A stretch of 64,000 bases of DNA from Ottowia sp. SB7-C50 (GTDB lineage Bacteria; Pseudomonadota; Gammaproteobacteria; Burkholderiales; Burkholderiaceae_C), in NCBI RefSeq assembly GCF_033110285.1, contig NZ_CP136995.1:310001-374000 (forward strand). The letters run 5' to 3'. A model generated the notes under the pieces. It was not told the origin of the DNA. It made no database searches and was given only the letters and a program-made list of their open reading frames with translations. Both the position numbers and the translations under genes were made by a program. Shown here one piece after another: positions 34,321-42,644 of the stretch. Each line of letters begins with the position of its first letter. Positions within the stretch are counted from its first letter, which is position 1.

Positions 34321-35544
34321 TTACTTCTTGGCCACCAGCGGGCAGTTGCCCTGGTCGATCGGGCGGAACGCCTTGTCGGCCGGGATGGTGGCCATCAGCT
34401 TGTAGTAGTCGTACGGGCCCTTGGACTCGCTGGGCTTCTTGACTTCAAACAGATAGGCGGGGTGGATCTTGCGGCCATCGGCGCGTACCTGGCCCTTGCC
34501 GAACAGCGGATCGTCCGTCGGCAGTTCCTTCATCTTGGCCACCACCTTGGCGCCATCGTCGGTCTTGGCGGCGTCCACGGCCTTCAGGTAGTGCAGCACG
34601 CCGGAATAGACACCCGCGTGGTCCATCGACGGGTACTTGCCGCCGTTGGCCGCGGCAAAGCGCTTGGTCCAGGCGCGCGTGCCGTCGTTCAGGTCCCAGT
34701 AGAAGGTTTCGGTGATGTTCAGGCCCTGCGCCTTGTCCAGGCCCAGGCCGTGCACGTCGGGCAGGAACACCAGCAGGCCGGCCAGCTTCTGGCCGCCCTT
34801 GACGATGCCGAATTCGGACGCCTGCTTGATCGAGTTGATGGTGTCGCCACCGGCGTTGGCCAGGCCGACGATCTTGGCCTTGGACGACTGCGCCTGCAGC
34901 AGGAAGGACGAGAAGTCCTGCGTGTTCAGCGGAACCTTCACGGTGCCCAGCACCTTGCCGCCGGCGGCCTTGACCACCTCGGCCGTGTCGCGCTCCAGCG
35001 CGTGGCCGAAGGCGTAGTCGGCGGTCAGGAAGTACCAGCTGTCGCCGCCGTTCTTCACCACCGCGCTGCCGGTGCCGTGCGCCAGCATCCAGGTGTCATA
35101 CAGCCAGTGGACGGTGGTGGGCGAGCAGTCCTTGCCGGTCAGGTCGGACGTGGCCGCACCGGTGTTGACGAAGGCCTTGCCCTTTTCGCGCGAGATCTGG
35201 TTGATGGCCAGCGCGACCGACGAGGTCGGCACGTCGGCGATCATGTCCACGCCGTCGGTGTCGTACCACTTGCGGGCAATGCTGGAGCCGACGTCCGGCT
35301 TGTTCTGGTGGTCGGCCGACACGACCTCGACCTTCAGCTGCGACTTGCTGGCCTTCAGGTAGTCCTCGACCGCCATCTTGGCGGCCAGCACCGAGCCGGG
35401 GCCGCCGATGTCGGCGTACAGGCCCGACATGTCGTTCATCACACCGATCTTGACCACGTTGCCCGAAATCTGGGCCTGCGCCACGCCAGCGGCTGCCAGA
35501 CCCATGCCGGCGATCAGCGTGCAGAGCAATTTGCGTTTCATCAT
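34321..35544 (-). CDS. livK: ABC transporter substrate-binding protein (LivK/type I periplasmic-binding fold)
   Basis: A 407-residue periplasmic protein with a clear signal peptide (MMKRKLLCTLIAGMGLAAAG, cleavage after AQA). The mature part begins ISGNVVKIGVMNDMSGLYAD and follows the leucine/isoleucine/valine-binding fold, with YFLTADYAFGHALERDTAEV in the hinge area. It is longer than LivJ/LivK of E. coli (~370). Relatives bind branched-chain or aromatic amino acids, amides or aromatic acids; the substrate is open. A good AAGGAGAT site precedes the start. It is the centre of the liv operon. Confidence 0.9.
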   Translation of the reverse strand: MMKRKLLCTLIAGMGLAAAGVAQAQISGNVVKIGVMNDMSGLYADIGGPGSVLAAKMAVEDYLKASKSQLKVEVVSADHQNKPDVGSSIARKWYDTDGVDMIADVPTSSVALAINQISREKGKAFVNTGAATSDLTGKDCSPTTVHWLYDTWMLAHGTGSAVVKNGGDSWYFLTADYAFGHALERDTAEVVKAAGGKVLGTVKVPLNTQDFSSFLLQAQSSKAKIVGLANAGGDTINSIKQASEFGIVKGGQKLAGLLVFLPDVHGLGLDKAQGLNITETFYWDLNDGTRAWTKRFAAANGGKYPSMDHAGVYSGVLHYLKAVDAAKTDDGAKVVAKMKELPTDDPLFGKGQVRADGRKIHPAYLFEVKKPSESKGPYDYYKLMATIPADKAFRPIDQGNCPLVAKK

Positions 35545-35596
35545 TACATCTCCTTAGAGGGACTGCCAAAAAAACGGACAGGGAAAACGGGAAAAA

Positions 35597-36313
35597 TCAG
35601 ACGCCGAGGTACTCGCGCAACATGTCCATGTTGTCCTGCAGCTCGGCCGACGAGAACTCGCGCACGATCAGGCCGCGCTCCATCACGTAGAAGCGGTCGG
35701 CCAGCGGCGCGGCAAAGCGGAAGTTCTGCTCGACCATCAGCACCGTGAAGCCGCGCGAGCGCAACTCGCGGATCATGCGCGCCAGCGCCTGCACGATGAC
35801 GGGCGCCAGGCCTTCCGAAATTTCGTCCAGCAGCAGCGTCTTAGCGCCCGTGCGCAGGATGCGCGCCACCGCCAGCATCTGCTGTTCTCCCCCCGACAGG
35901 CGCCCGCCCGGGCTGTTCTTGCGCGCCTTCAGGTTGGGGAACATGTCGTAGATCTCTTCGACGCTCATGCCGCCTTCGGCCACCTTGGGCGGCAGCATCA
36001 GGTTTTCCTGACACGTCAGCGAGGTCATGATGGCGCGCTCTTCGGGGCAATAGCCCAGGCCGAGCCGCGCGATCTGGTGCGGCGCCATGCGCACGGTCTC
36101 GACGCCATTGACCTGGATCGAGCCGGTGCGCTTGCCGGTCAGGCCCATGATGGCACGCAGCGTGGTGGTACGGCCGGCGCCGTTGCGGCCCAGCAGCGAC
36201 ACGACTTCGCCCGGCATCACGTCGACGTTGACGCCGTGCATGATGTGGGATTCGCCGTACCAGGAGTGGACGTCCTGCAGGCGGATGGCGGGTGCGGTGG
36301 CGTTCATGCTCAA
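35597..36313 (-). CDS. livF: Branched-chain-type ABC transporter ATPase (LivF) with Arg in the Walker A motif
   Basis: A 238-residue ABC ATPase of LivF type: Q-loop region LGYCPEERAIMTSLTCQENL, signature LSGGEQQMLAVARIL, Walker B LLLDEISEGLAP and MVEQNFRFA. The Walker A reads GRNGAGRTTT, so the invariant P-loop Lys is Arg (codon at 36,170–36,172). Walker B has DEIS in place of DEPT. If the substitution is real, hydrolysis may rely mainly on the LivG site. It overlaps livG by four bases. Confidence 0.9.
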   Translation of the reverse strand: MSMNATAPAIRLQDVHSWYGESHIMHGVNVDVMPGEVVSLLGRNGAGRTTTLRAIMGLTGKRTGSIQVNGVETVRMAPHQIARLGLGYCPEERAIMTSLTCQENLMLPPKVAEGGMSVEEIYDMFPNLKARKNSPGGRLSGGEQQMLAVARILRTGAKTLLLDEISEGLAPVIVQALARMIRELRSRGFTVLMVEQNFRFAAPLADRFYVMERGLIVREFSSAELQDNMDMLREYLGV

Positions 36314-37083
36314 TGCGCCCCCTGCAGCACTTCGTCGGCGCTGCCCATGTAGGCCTCCAGCACCTGCGGGTTTCTCGACACCTCGGCGTACGGGCCTTCG
36401 GCAATCACCTGGCCGAACTGCAGCACCGTGATCTGGTCGGCGATGTTGCCGACCACGCCCATGTTGTGCTCGACCATCAGCACCGTGCGGTTGGCGGCCA
36501 CTTTCTTGATCAGCTGTGTGACCATGTCCACGTCCTCGTGGCCCATGCCCTGCGTGGGTTCGTCCAGCAGCATCAGCTTGGGGTCCATGGCCAGCGTGGT
36601 GGCGATCTCGAGCGCGCGCTTGCGGCCGTACGGCAGTTCGACGGCCTTCAGGTGCGCGTAGTCGGCCAGGCCGACGAAGCCCAGCAGTTCCATGCAGCGG
36701 TCGTTCAGCTGGTTCAGCGTGCGCTCCGACTTCCAGAAGCTGAAGGCGGTGCCCAGCGTCTGCTGCAGCGCCACGCGCACGTTTTCCAGCACGCTCATGT
36801 TGGGAAAGGTGGACGAGATCTGGAACGAACGCACCACGCCGCGCCGCGCGATGTCGGCCGGCTTTTCGCGCGTGATGTCGTGCCCGTCAAACAGGATCTG
36901 GCCGCGCGTGGGCTCCAGAAACTTGGTGAGCAGGTTGAAACAGGTGGTCTTGCCCGCGCCGTTGGGGCCGATCAGGGCATGGATGGTGCCGCGACGCACC
37001 TGCAGATTGACGTCGTTGACCGCCACGAAGCCCTTGAACTCTTTGACGAGTCCACGCGTCTCCAAAATGATGTCCGAACTCAT
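36310..37083 (-). CDS. livG: Branched-chain-type ABC transporter ATPase (LivG)
   Basis: A 257-residue ABC ATPase with Walker [20 protein letters not shown], the LivG-type insert RGVVRSFQISSTFPNMSVLE, and Walker B LMLLDEPTQGMGHEDVDMV followed by VLMVEHNMGVV. The signature is atypical (ELPYGRKRALEIATTLA in place of LSGGQ), common in LivG. It is the first gene of the operon livG-livF-livK-livH-livM. The start MSSDIILETRG is chosen over an upstream ATG at 37107. The promoter probably lies in the 233 bases upstream; none was recognised. Confidence 0.92.
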   Translation of the reverse strand: MSSDIILETRGLVKEFKGFVAVNDVNLQVRRGTIHALIGPNGAGKTTCFNLLTKFLEPTRGQILFDGHDITREKPADIARRGVVRSFQISSTFPNMSVLENVRVALQQTLGTAFSFWKSERTLNQLNDRCMELLGFVGLADYAHLKAVELPYGRKRALEIATTLAMDPKLMLLDEPTQGMGHEDVDMVTQLIKKVAANRTVLMVEHNMGVVGNIADQITVLQFGQVIAEGPYAEVSRNPQVLEAYMGSADEVLQGAH

Positions 37084-37316
37084 GCGGCCCGTCGCGCCTT
37101 TACACAATCAAAAACCGGCGGATTATGAGTGACTTGCCGCCGTGGGGGGGCTAGGGGTTTGTACCCGTCGAACAGTGGGTCGGATGTGCTGCAGCCAGGG
37201 GCTGAGGCGCTGGTTTTTCAGGCCCGTTTCCGGTGCCGTCCGTGCGCGCCGGGCCCGGCCCGATGCGCCATTCCGGCACGCGTGGCGAAGCGCCGCGAAC
37301 GGGAATCCCCCATCGT

Positions 37317-39224
37317 TCACGCGGCATCCTTCTCTTGCGGCGCCCCATCGGCGTCGGCCTCCGAGCTGCGCCAGGTGGGCGGCACTTCGGTGGGCGAGGC
37401 GGGCGTGGCAGCGGCCGGATGGGCCTGTTCGGGCACCACGTGGGTCCTGGGCGCGGGCTCGGGCTTGCGGTGCGGCCGCAGTTGATGGGCCACTTCGTGC
37501 GCCGATGCCGGGGCGTTGCCCTTGCGCGACGTGGCGGCGCCGCGCAGATCGGGCGGTGATTCGCCCGGCGCGGGGGTGCGGGGCGCAAAGCTGTGCGCGT
37601 CGGCCAGCGGCCAGTACAGGCGGAACACGTTGGGCAGCCGCGCCAGGTCGTGCAGGATGGCGCCCGGCGCCACTTCGGGCATCAGCGACGACAGCAGCCG
37701 CACCTCGGCGTCGTCGATGCGGCGCACGATGTGGTGCATGGTCACGTCGTCCGGGTGCGTCAGGCCGGCGGCCTGCAGCAGCTCTTTCAGCGCATGCAGC
37801 GTATTGGCGTGGAACTGCGCCACGCGCGGCGCCTTGTCGGGCACCACCAGCGCGCGCTGGCGCACCGGGTCCTGCGTGGTTACGCCGGTGGGGCAGCGCC
37901 CGGTGTGGCAGGTCTGCGCCTGGATGCAGCCCACGGCCATCATGAAGGCGCGGCCCGAATTGCACCAGTCGGCACCCAGCGCCAGCATGCGGGCGATGTC
38001 GAACGCGTTGGTCACCTTGCCGGCGCAGCCCAGCTTGATGCGGTCGCGCAGGCCCACGCCGCACAGCGTGTTGTGCGCCAGGCGCAGCCCCTCCTGCAGC
38101 GGCGTGCCGACGTGGTCGGTGAATTCGACCGGCGCGGCGCCGGTGCCGCCCTCGGCGCCGTCGATGACGATGAAGTCGGGCGTGATGCCGGTCGCCAGCA
38201 TGGCCTTGACCAGCGCAAACCATTCCCACGGGTGGCCGATGCACAGCTTGAAGCCGGTCGGCTTGCCGCCCGACAGGCGGCGCAGTTGCGCAATGAACTG
38301 CATCAGCTCGGCCGGCGTCGAAAAGGCGCTGTGCGCCGACGGCGAGATGCAGTCCAGCCCCACCGGCACGCCGCGCGCAGCCGCGATCTCGGGCGTGACC
38401 TTAGCGCCCGGCAGCACGCCGCCGTGGCCGGGCTTGGCGCCCTGGCTCAGCTTGATCTCGATCATCTTCACCTGCGGCTGCAGCGCCTGCTCGACAAAGC
38501 GCTCGGCGCTGAAGCTGCCGTCGGCATGGCGGCAGCCGAAGTAGCCCGAGCCGATTTCCCAGATCAGGTCGCCGCCGTGTTCGCGGTGGTATTGCGAGAT
38601 GGAGCCTTCGCCCGTGTCGTGCGCGAAGCCGCCGATCCTGGCGCCCTGGTTCAGCGCCAGCACCGCGTTGGCCGATAGCGCGCCGAAGCTCATGGCCGAG
38701 ATGTTGAACACGCTGGCGCTGTAGGGCTGCGTGCACGGCTCGGCGCCGGGGTTGGGTGCGCCGGGCTGCCCGCCGATCCAGATACGGAAGTCGTGCGATT
38801 CGATCTGTTTGGGGTGCAGCGAGTGGTTGATCCACTCGTAGCCCTCGGCGCCCACGTCCAGCTGCGTGCCGAACGGCCGGTTGTCCGGGTCGCCCTTGGC
38901 GCGCTGGTACACCACCGAACGCTGTGCGCGCGAAAACGGCTGCGCCTCGGTATCGCTTTCGATGAAGTACTGGCGAATCTCGGGCCGGATGAATTCAAAC
39001 GCAAAGCGCAGCCAGCCCAGCACCGGGTAGTTGCGCAGGATGGCGTGGCGCGTCTGCGTCAGGTCGTGCACGCCCAGCGCCAGCAGCGCGCCCGACAGCA
39101 CGAACCACAGCAGGCCGCGGCCGAACGCGATCATCGAAAACAGGCTCAGCAACAGCAGCACCACGCAAAGCGCCAGGGTGCTGTAGCGCACGGTGCGGGC
39201 AAAGGTGAGGGGTGGTGAATTCAT
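37317..39224 (-). CDS. FMN-binding glutamate synthase family protein (membrane-anchored, orphan)
   Basis: A 635-residue protein. Two hydrophobic helices at residues ~13–55 (TLALCVVLLLLSLFSMIAFG and FVLSGALLALGV) anchor it. Residues ~100–540 are the FMN/Fe–S synthase domain of large-subunit glutamate synthase: NISAMSFGALSANAVLALNQ, GEGSISQYHREHGGDLIWEI, PDFIVIDGAEGGTGAAP and the Cys cluster TCHTGRCPTGV. The amidotransferase and GXGXG domains are absent, so its reaction is unknown. The C-terminal ~80 residues are a Pro/Ala-rich tail longer than in most relatives. Confidence 0.88.
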   Translation of the reverse strand: MNSPPLTFARTVRYSTLALCVVLLLLSLFSMIAFGRGLLWFVLSGALLALGVHDLTQTRHAILRNYPVLGWLRFAFEFIRPEIRQYFIESDTEAQPFSRAQRSVVYQRAKGDPDNRPFGTQLDVGAEGYEWINHSLHPKQIESHDFRIWIGGQPGAPNPGAEPCTQPYSASVFNISAMSFGALSANAVLALNQGARIGGFAHDTGEGSISQYHREHGGDLIWEIGSGYFGCRHADGSFSAERFVEQALQPQVKMIEIKLSQGAKPGHGGVLPGAKVTPEIAAARGVPVGLDCISPSAHSAFSTPAELMQFIAQLRRLSGGKPTGFKLCIGHPWEWFALVKAMLATGITPDFIVIDGAEGGTGAAPVEFTDHVGTPLQEGLRLAHNTLCGVGLRDRIKLGCAGKVTNAFDIARMLALGADWCNSGRAFMMAVGCIQAQTCHTGRCPTGVTTQDPVRQRALVVPDKAPRVAQFHANTLHALKELLQAAGLTHPDDVTMHHIVRRIDDAEVRLLSSLMPEVAPGAILHDLARLPNVFRLYWPLADAHSFAPRTPAPGESPPDLRGAATSRKGNAPASAHEVAHQLRPHRKPEPAPRTHVVPEQAHPAAATPASPTEVPPTWRSSEADADGAPQEKDAA

Positions 39225-39357
39225 GGGCAGGGCAGGACAAAAAGCAGGCGATGCGCCCGCGGCGCGGCCGCCGGGCAGGGTCGCCGACAGCCTACCACCC
39301 GTGCGCCCCTGTGCCCAAGGACGCGCGGCCCGGCGCGGACTGATGCAGGCGTTACAA

Positions 39358-39410
39358 ACAAAAAACGGCCGCAGCGCTTGCCTGACAAGCGCATGCAGCT
39401 ATCGTTTTGG
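39358..39410 (-). repeat. Family A palindromic repeat
   Basis: On the plus strand AAAAAACGGCCGCAGCGCTT then GCCTGACAAGCGCATGCAGC then TATCGTTTT. It is intergenic between divergent genes; the rest of this 284-base gap shows only a GGAGG ribosome site near 39,494. Confidence 0.65.
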
Positions 39411-39508
39411 GTGCATCGGGCCAGCCGGGATCAGGGACTTCCCTGTGCTGGCAAGGGGAGTACGGCCTGCATACTGCCGGGTCTTTCATCGACGGAGGAT
39501 CGACCCCC

Positions 39509-41092
39509 ATGAAAACCCGCACCCTTGCGCTGGCCGCCCTGCTGGCGTGCTGCGCCTTGCCCCTGCACGCCAAGACCTTCAAGTGGACCAGCGCCAGCGA
39601 CATCCCCACGCTGGACATCCATTCGCAGAACAACGCGCTGGGCAACGGCGTGCACGCGGCGGTGTATGAGTCGCTGGTGTACTACAACAGCAAGACCTTC
39701 AAGCTCGAACCGATGCTGGCCACGGCGTGGAAGCAGGTCAGCCCCACGCAGATGCAGTTCACGCTGCGGCAGGGCGTGAAGTTCAGCGACGGCAGCGCCA
39801 TGACGGCGGAAGACGTCAAGTACTCGCTCGAGCGCGCCATGGCCAAGACGTCCAACTACAGCGTCTACACCCAGGGCATCGACAAGGTGGTGGTGGCCGG
39901 CCCCAACACGCTCGACGTCTTCACCAAGGCACCCAACCCCGTGCTGCTGAACCAGCTGACCGAGCTGCGCATCATGAGCAAGGCCTGGGCCGAGAAGAAC
40001 AAGTCCGTCGAGCCCAAGGACATCAAGACCAAGGACGAAAGCTTTGCCCACCGCAACGCCATGGGCACCGGCCCCTTCATGGTGAAGGAATGGCAGCCCG
40101 ACCAGAAGCTGGTGATGGTGACCAACCCCCACTGGTGGGGCACGGCGGCCAAGGCGGCCAGCGGTAACGTCACCGAAATCATCTACACCCCCATCAAATC
40201 CGACGCCACCCGCATGGCCGCGCTGCTGTCGGGCGAAGTGGACTTCGTGCTGGACCCCACGCCGCAGGACCTGCAGCGCGTGCAGAACAACAACGCCCTG
40301 AAGGTGGTGACCGGCCCTGAGAACCGCACCATCTTCTTTGGCATGGACCAGCACCGTGACGAGCTGCCCGGCAGCAACATCAAGGGCAAGAACCCGCTGA
40401 AAGACCAGCGCGTGCGCCAGGCGCTGTACCAGGCGATTGACATCGACGCCATCCACAAGGTGGTGATGCGGAACTTAAGCCAGAACACCGGCACGCTGAT
40501 CGCGCCGCAGGTCAACGGCTACACCAAGCGTGCCGACCAGCGCTACCCCTTCAACGTGGCCGCCGCGCAAAAACTGCTGGCCGACGCCGGCTACAAGGAC
40601 GGCTTCGAAGTCGACTTTGCCTGCCCCAACAACCGCTACATCGGCGACGAACGCATCTGTCAGGCGGTGGCGGCCATGTGGTCCAAGGTGGGCGTGAAAG
40701 CCAAGCTGCGCACGCTGCCGCTGGTCACGTACTTCCCCATGATCCAGCGCTACGAAGCCAGCATCTACATGCTGGGCTGGGGCGTGCCCACGTTCGACGC
40801 GCTGTACAGCCTGCAATCGCTCACGCGCAGCGTCGGCGCGGGCGGCGACGGCAACTACAACGTGGGCCGCTACAGCAACCCGCAGATGGACGCGCTGGTC
40901 GAGCGCATCAAGGTCGAAGTCGACCAGAAGCGCCGCAGCGAACTGATCGAGCAGGCCCTGCTGCTGGAGCACAAGGACGTCAGCCACCTGCCGCTGCACA
41001 ACCAGGTCATTCCCTGGGCGATGAAGAAAAACATCGACGTCGTGCACCGCGCCGACAACCGGCTGGACTGGCGGTTGATCGGTGTGAAGTGA
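39509..41092 (+). CDS. ABC transporter substrate-binding protein (peptide/nickel family, SBP_bac_5)
   Basis: A 527-residue periplasmic protein with a signal peptide (MKTRTLALAALLACCALPLH, cleavage after LHA). Family 5 features are VYESLVYYNSKTFKLEPMLA, the signature-like LRQGVKFSDGSAMTAEDVKY and NPHWWGTAAKA. Relatives capture peptides, nickel, glutathione or opines. The C-terminal SHLPLHNQVIPWAMKK is also typical. No permease or ATPase genes are adjacent, so its partner is elsewhere. A GGAGG site precedes the start by about 10 bases. Confidence 0.88.
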   Translation: MKTRTLALAALLACCALPLHAKTFKWTSASDIPTLDIHSQNNALGNGVHAAVYESLVYYNSKTFKLEPMLATAWKQVSPTQMQFTLRQGVKFSDGSAMTAEDVKYSLERAMAKTSNYSVYTQGIDKVVVAGPNTLDVFTKAPNPVLLNQLTELRIMSKAWAEKNKSVEPKDIKTKDESFAHRNAMGTGPFMVKEWQPDQKLVMVTNPHWWGTAAKAASGNVTEIIYTPIKSDATRMAALLSGEVDFVLDPTPQDLQRVQNNNALKVVTGPENRTIFFGMDQHRDELPGSNIKGKNPLKDQRVRQALYQAIDIDAIHKVVMRNLSQNTGTLIAPQVNGYTKRADQRYPFNVAAAQKLLADAGYKDGFEVDFACPNNRYIGDERICQAVAAMWSKVGVKAKLRTLPLVTYFPMIQRYEASIYMLGWGVPTFDALYSLQSLTRSVGAGGDGNYNVGRYSNPQMDALVERIKVEVDQKRRSELIEQALLLEHKDVSHLPLHNQVIPWAMKKNIDVVHRADNRLDWRLIGVK

Positions 41093-41264
41093 GGCTTCCC
41101 GGGCGGGACGTCATGCACGCATGGCCTGAAGACCTGAGCGCGGCGCGTGCGCGCTGTGGCTTTGCCGCGCCAGGTGATTGCAGGCCAGCGCGCGGCAGAG
41201 TGTGACCGTCTCAGTCTGGGGTGAGCGCCGCGCCTTTCACCGTGCGTTGGCGCCCAAGCCGCAT

Positions 41265-41537
41265 TCAGATCAGGCGCGCCTGCCGAGCCTCGTAGACAGC
41301 CTCGTTCTTGGAGTGCACGCCCAGCTTGACGTACAGGCTCTTCACGTGAGCCTGCACGGTCGAGACCGCCACGCCCATCGACTGCGCGGCTTCGGCGTAG
41401 CTGCAACCGCGCTCCAGCAGCGACAGCACGTCGCGCTCGCGCGCAGAAATGGTTTCGGCCATCACGGGCACGTTTCGAGGCCGGGAAGAATGCCGTGCCG
41501 TCGGCGCGGGGGGCTCAATCAAATCTGCGTGTGACAT
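41265..41537 (-). CDS. Small LuxR-type helix-turn-helix protein
   Basis: A 90-residue protein that is almost only a GerE/LuxR DNA-binding domain: ISARERDVLSLLERGCSYAE, then MGVAVSTVQAHVKSLYVKLG, then HSKNEAVYEARQARLI. The ~25 N-terminal residues (Pro/Arg-rich) show no receiver or ligand domain. It lies 54 bases after a second LuxR-type gene on the same strand and closes a five-gene operon. It may bind DNA alone or pair with the larger regulator. Confidence 0.82.
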   Translation of the reverse strand: MSHADLIEPPAPTARHSSRPRNVPVMAETISARERDVLSLLERGCSYAEAAQSMGVAVSTVQAHVKSLYVKLGVHSKNEAVYEARQARLI

Positions 41538-41591
41538 GCGGCCGATCTTTGACCAACCACCTCATATTGGGTATCACCCGCGCAGGGGTGA

Positions 41592-42644
41592 TCAGGTACT
41601 GCTGGCCTGCATCAGCGCCTGTGCCACGCCGTTGCGTTCATGCACGCCCAGTCGCGAGAAAATTTGCTTGACGTAGGACGCAGCGGTGTTGGTTGTGATG
41701 CCCATCAACTGCGCGATGTCCTGGTTGCTGTGGCCTTGCGCCATCAAGACGGCAACTTCACGCTGACGCGGCGACAGCCCCTTGGCGGCGGCGCCGGTAG
41801 CCAGCCGCACCGGCTCGGCGGCCAGGCGCGACACGATCAGGGCCACCGCGGGCGGCCCGCTGTGCGATGCCATGTCATGCCGTCGAAAAGCGAATTCGCC
41901 CCAGGCCGAGTGCACATGGTGCGCCGATTGCGGAGCGCTGGTGAGCGCGGCCAGGATGGCCCTTACGAACTTGGGCACCGACTGGATTTCCTTCTGCGCA
42001 CCCACAGGCGCGATCACGCTGGCCTGTGCCAGCCGCACGATGCGTTGCCAGCCAGCGTCGGCATACAGCTCTTCGCCGTCATCGTCCAGCACAGCCAAAG
42101 CTTCTTCCACCACATGCTTGCGCGGGTCGGCCGTGAGTTGCTGTGCCTGGACCGCCAGTGCTTCGCCCAGGTAATGCAGCACATCCGACAAGGTCTGCTC
42201 ATTCGCCGCGCCGAAGGGGTCGTCGCGTCCACCCCGGTACAGGCTCAACTGTCCGATGACCTGGCCCCTGTGTCGCAACACGGCGTACAGCATGTGCGCA
42301 ATGTCCAGCGGAGCCAGCACGTCCTGGTAGTACGGCTCCAACCGCTCAGCCGCGGTCACGCTGTGGCGGCTGGTAGGGCATTCGGCGGCCACACGCTGGA
42401 TGAACCGTTCGCGAAATCGCTTCTGGTCGTGGCGTTCGTGATAAGCGGCCATGGACCGCGGCGGCAGCATGCGCTCGGCATACAGGTTGGCGATGTGCCC
42501 GTGCTCGTCGCAGAAGAAGAAGGCCGCGTGGCTGGCCGGCACCAGCTCGCGCAACACCGGCAGCAACGCCGGCAGCAGCAGTGGCGCTGGCAGGCCCAGA
42601 CGGCATAACTGGCGCAAGGTGACGCGGGCGGGTGAGCGGCTCAT
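41592..42644 (-). CDS. LuxR family regulator with GAF-like N-terminal domain
   Basis: A 350-residue protein. Residues ~20–180 look like a GAF-type sensor (ASHAAFFFCDEHGHIANLYA to LYRGGRDDPFGAANEQTLSD). The last ~65 residues are the LuxR helix-turn-helix: GLSPRQREVAVLMAQGHSNQ and GITTNTAASYVKQIFSRLGV. The ligand is unknown. Its ATG overlaps the protease stop (ATGA), so both are made together. It probably controls this operon or the divergent lipoproteins. Confidence 0.83.
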   Translation of the reverse strand: MSRSPARVTLRQLCRLGLPAPLLLPALLPVLRELVPASHAAFFFCDEHGHIANLYAERMLPPRSMAAYHERHDQKRFRERFIQRVAAECPTSRHSVTAAERLEPYYQDVLAPLDIAHMLYAVLRHRGQVIGQLSLYRGGRDDPFGAANEQTLSDVLHYLGEALAVQAQQLTADPRKHVVEEALAVLDDDGEELYADAGWQRIVRLAQASVIAPVGAQKEIQSVPKFVRAILAALTSAPQSAHHVHSAWGEFAFRRHDMASHSGPPAVALIVSRLAAEPVRLATGAAAKGLSPRQREVAVLMAQGHSNQDIAQLMGITTNTAASYVKQIFSRLGVHERNGVAQALMQASST

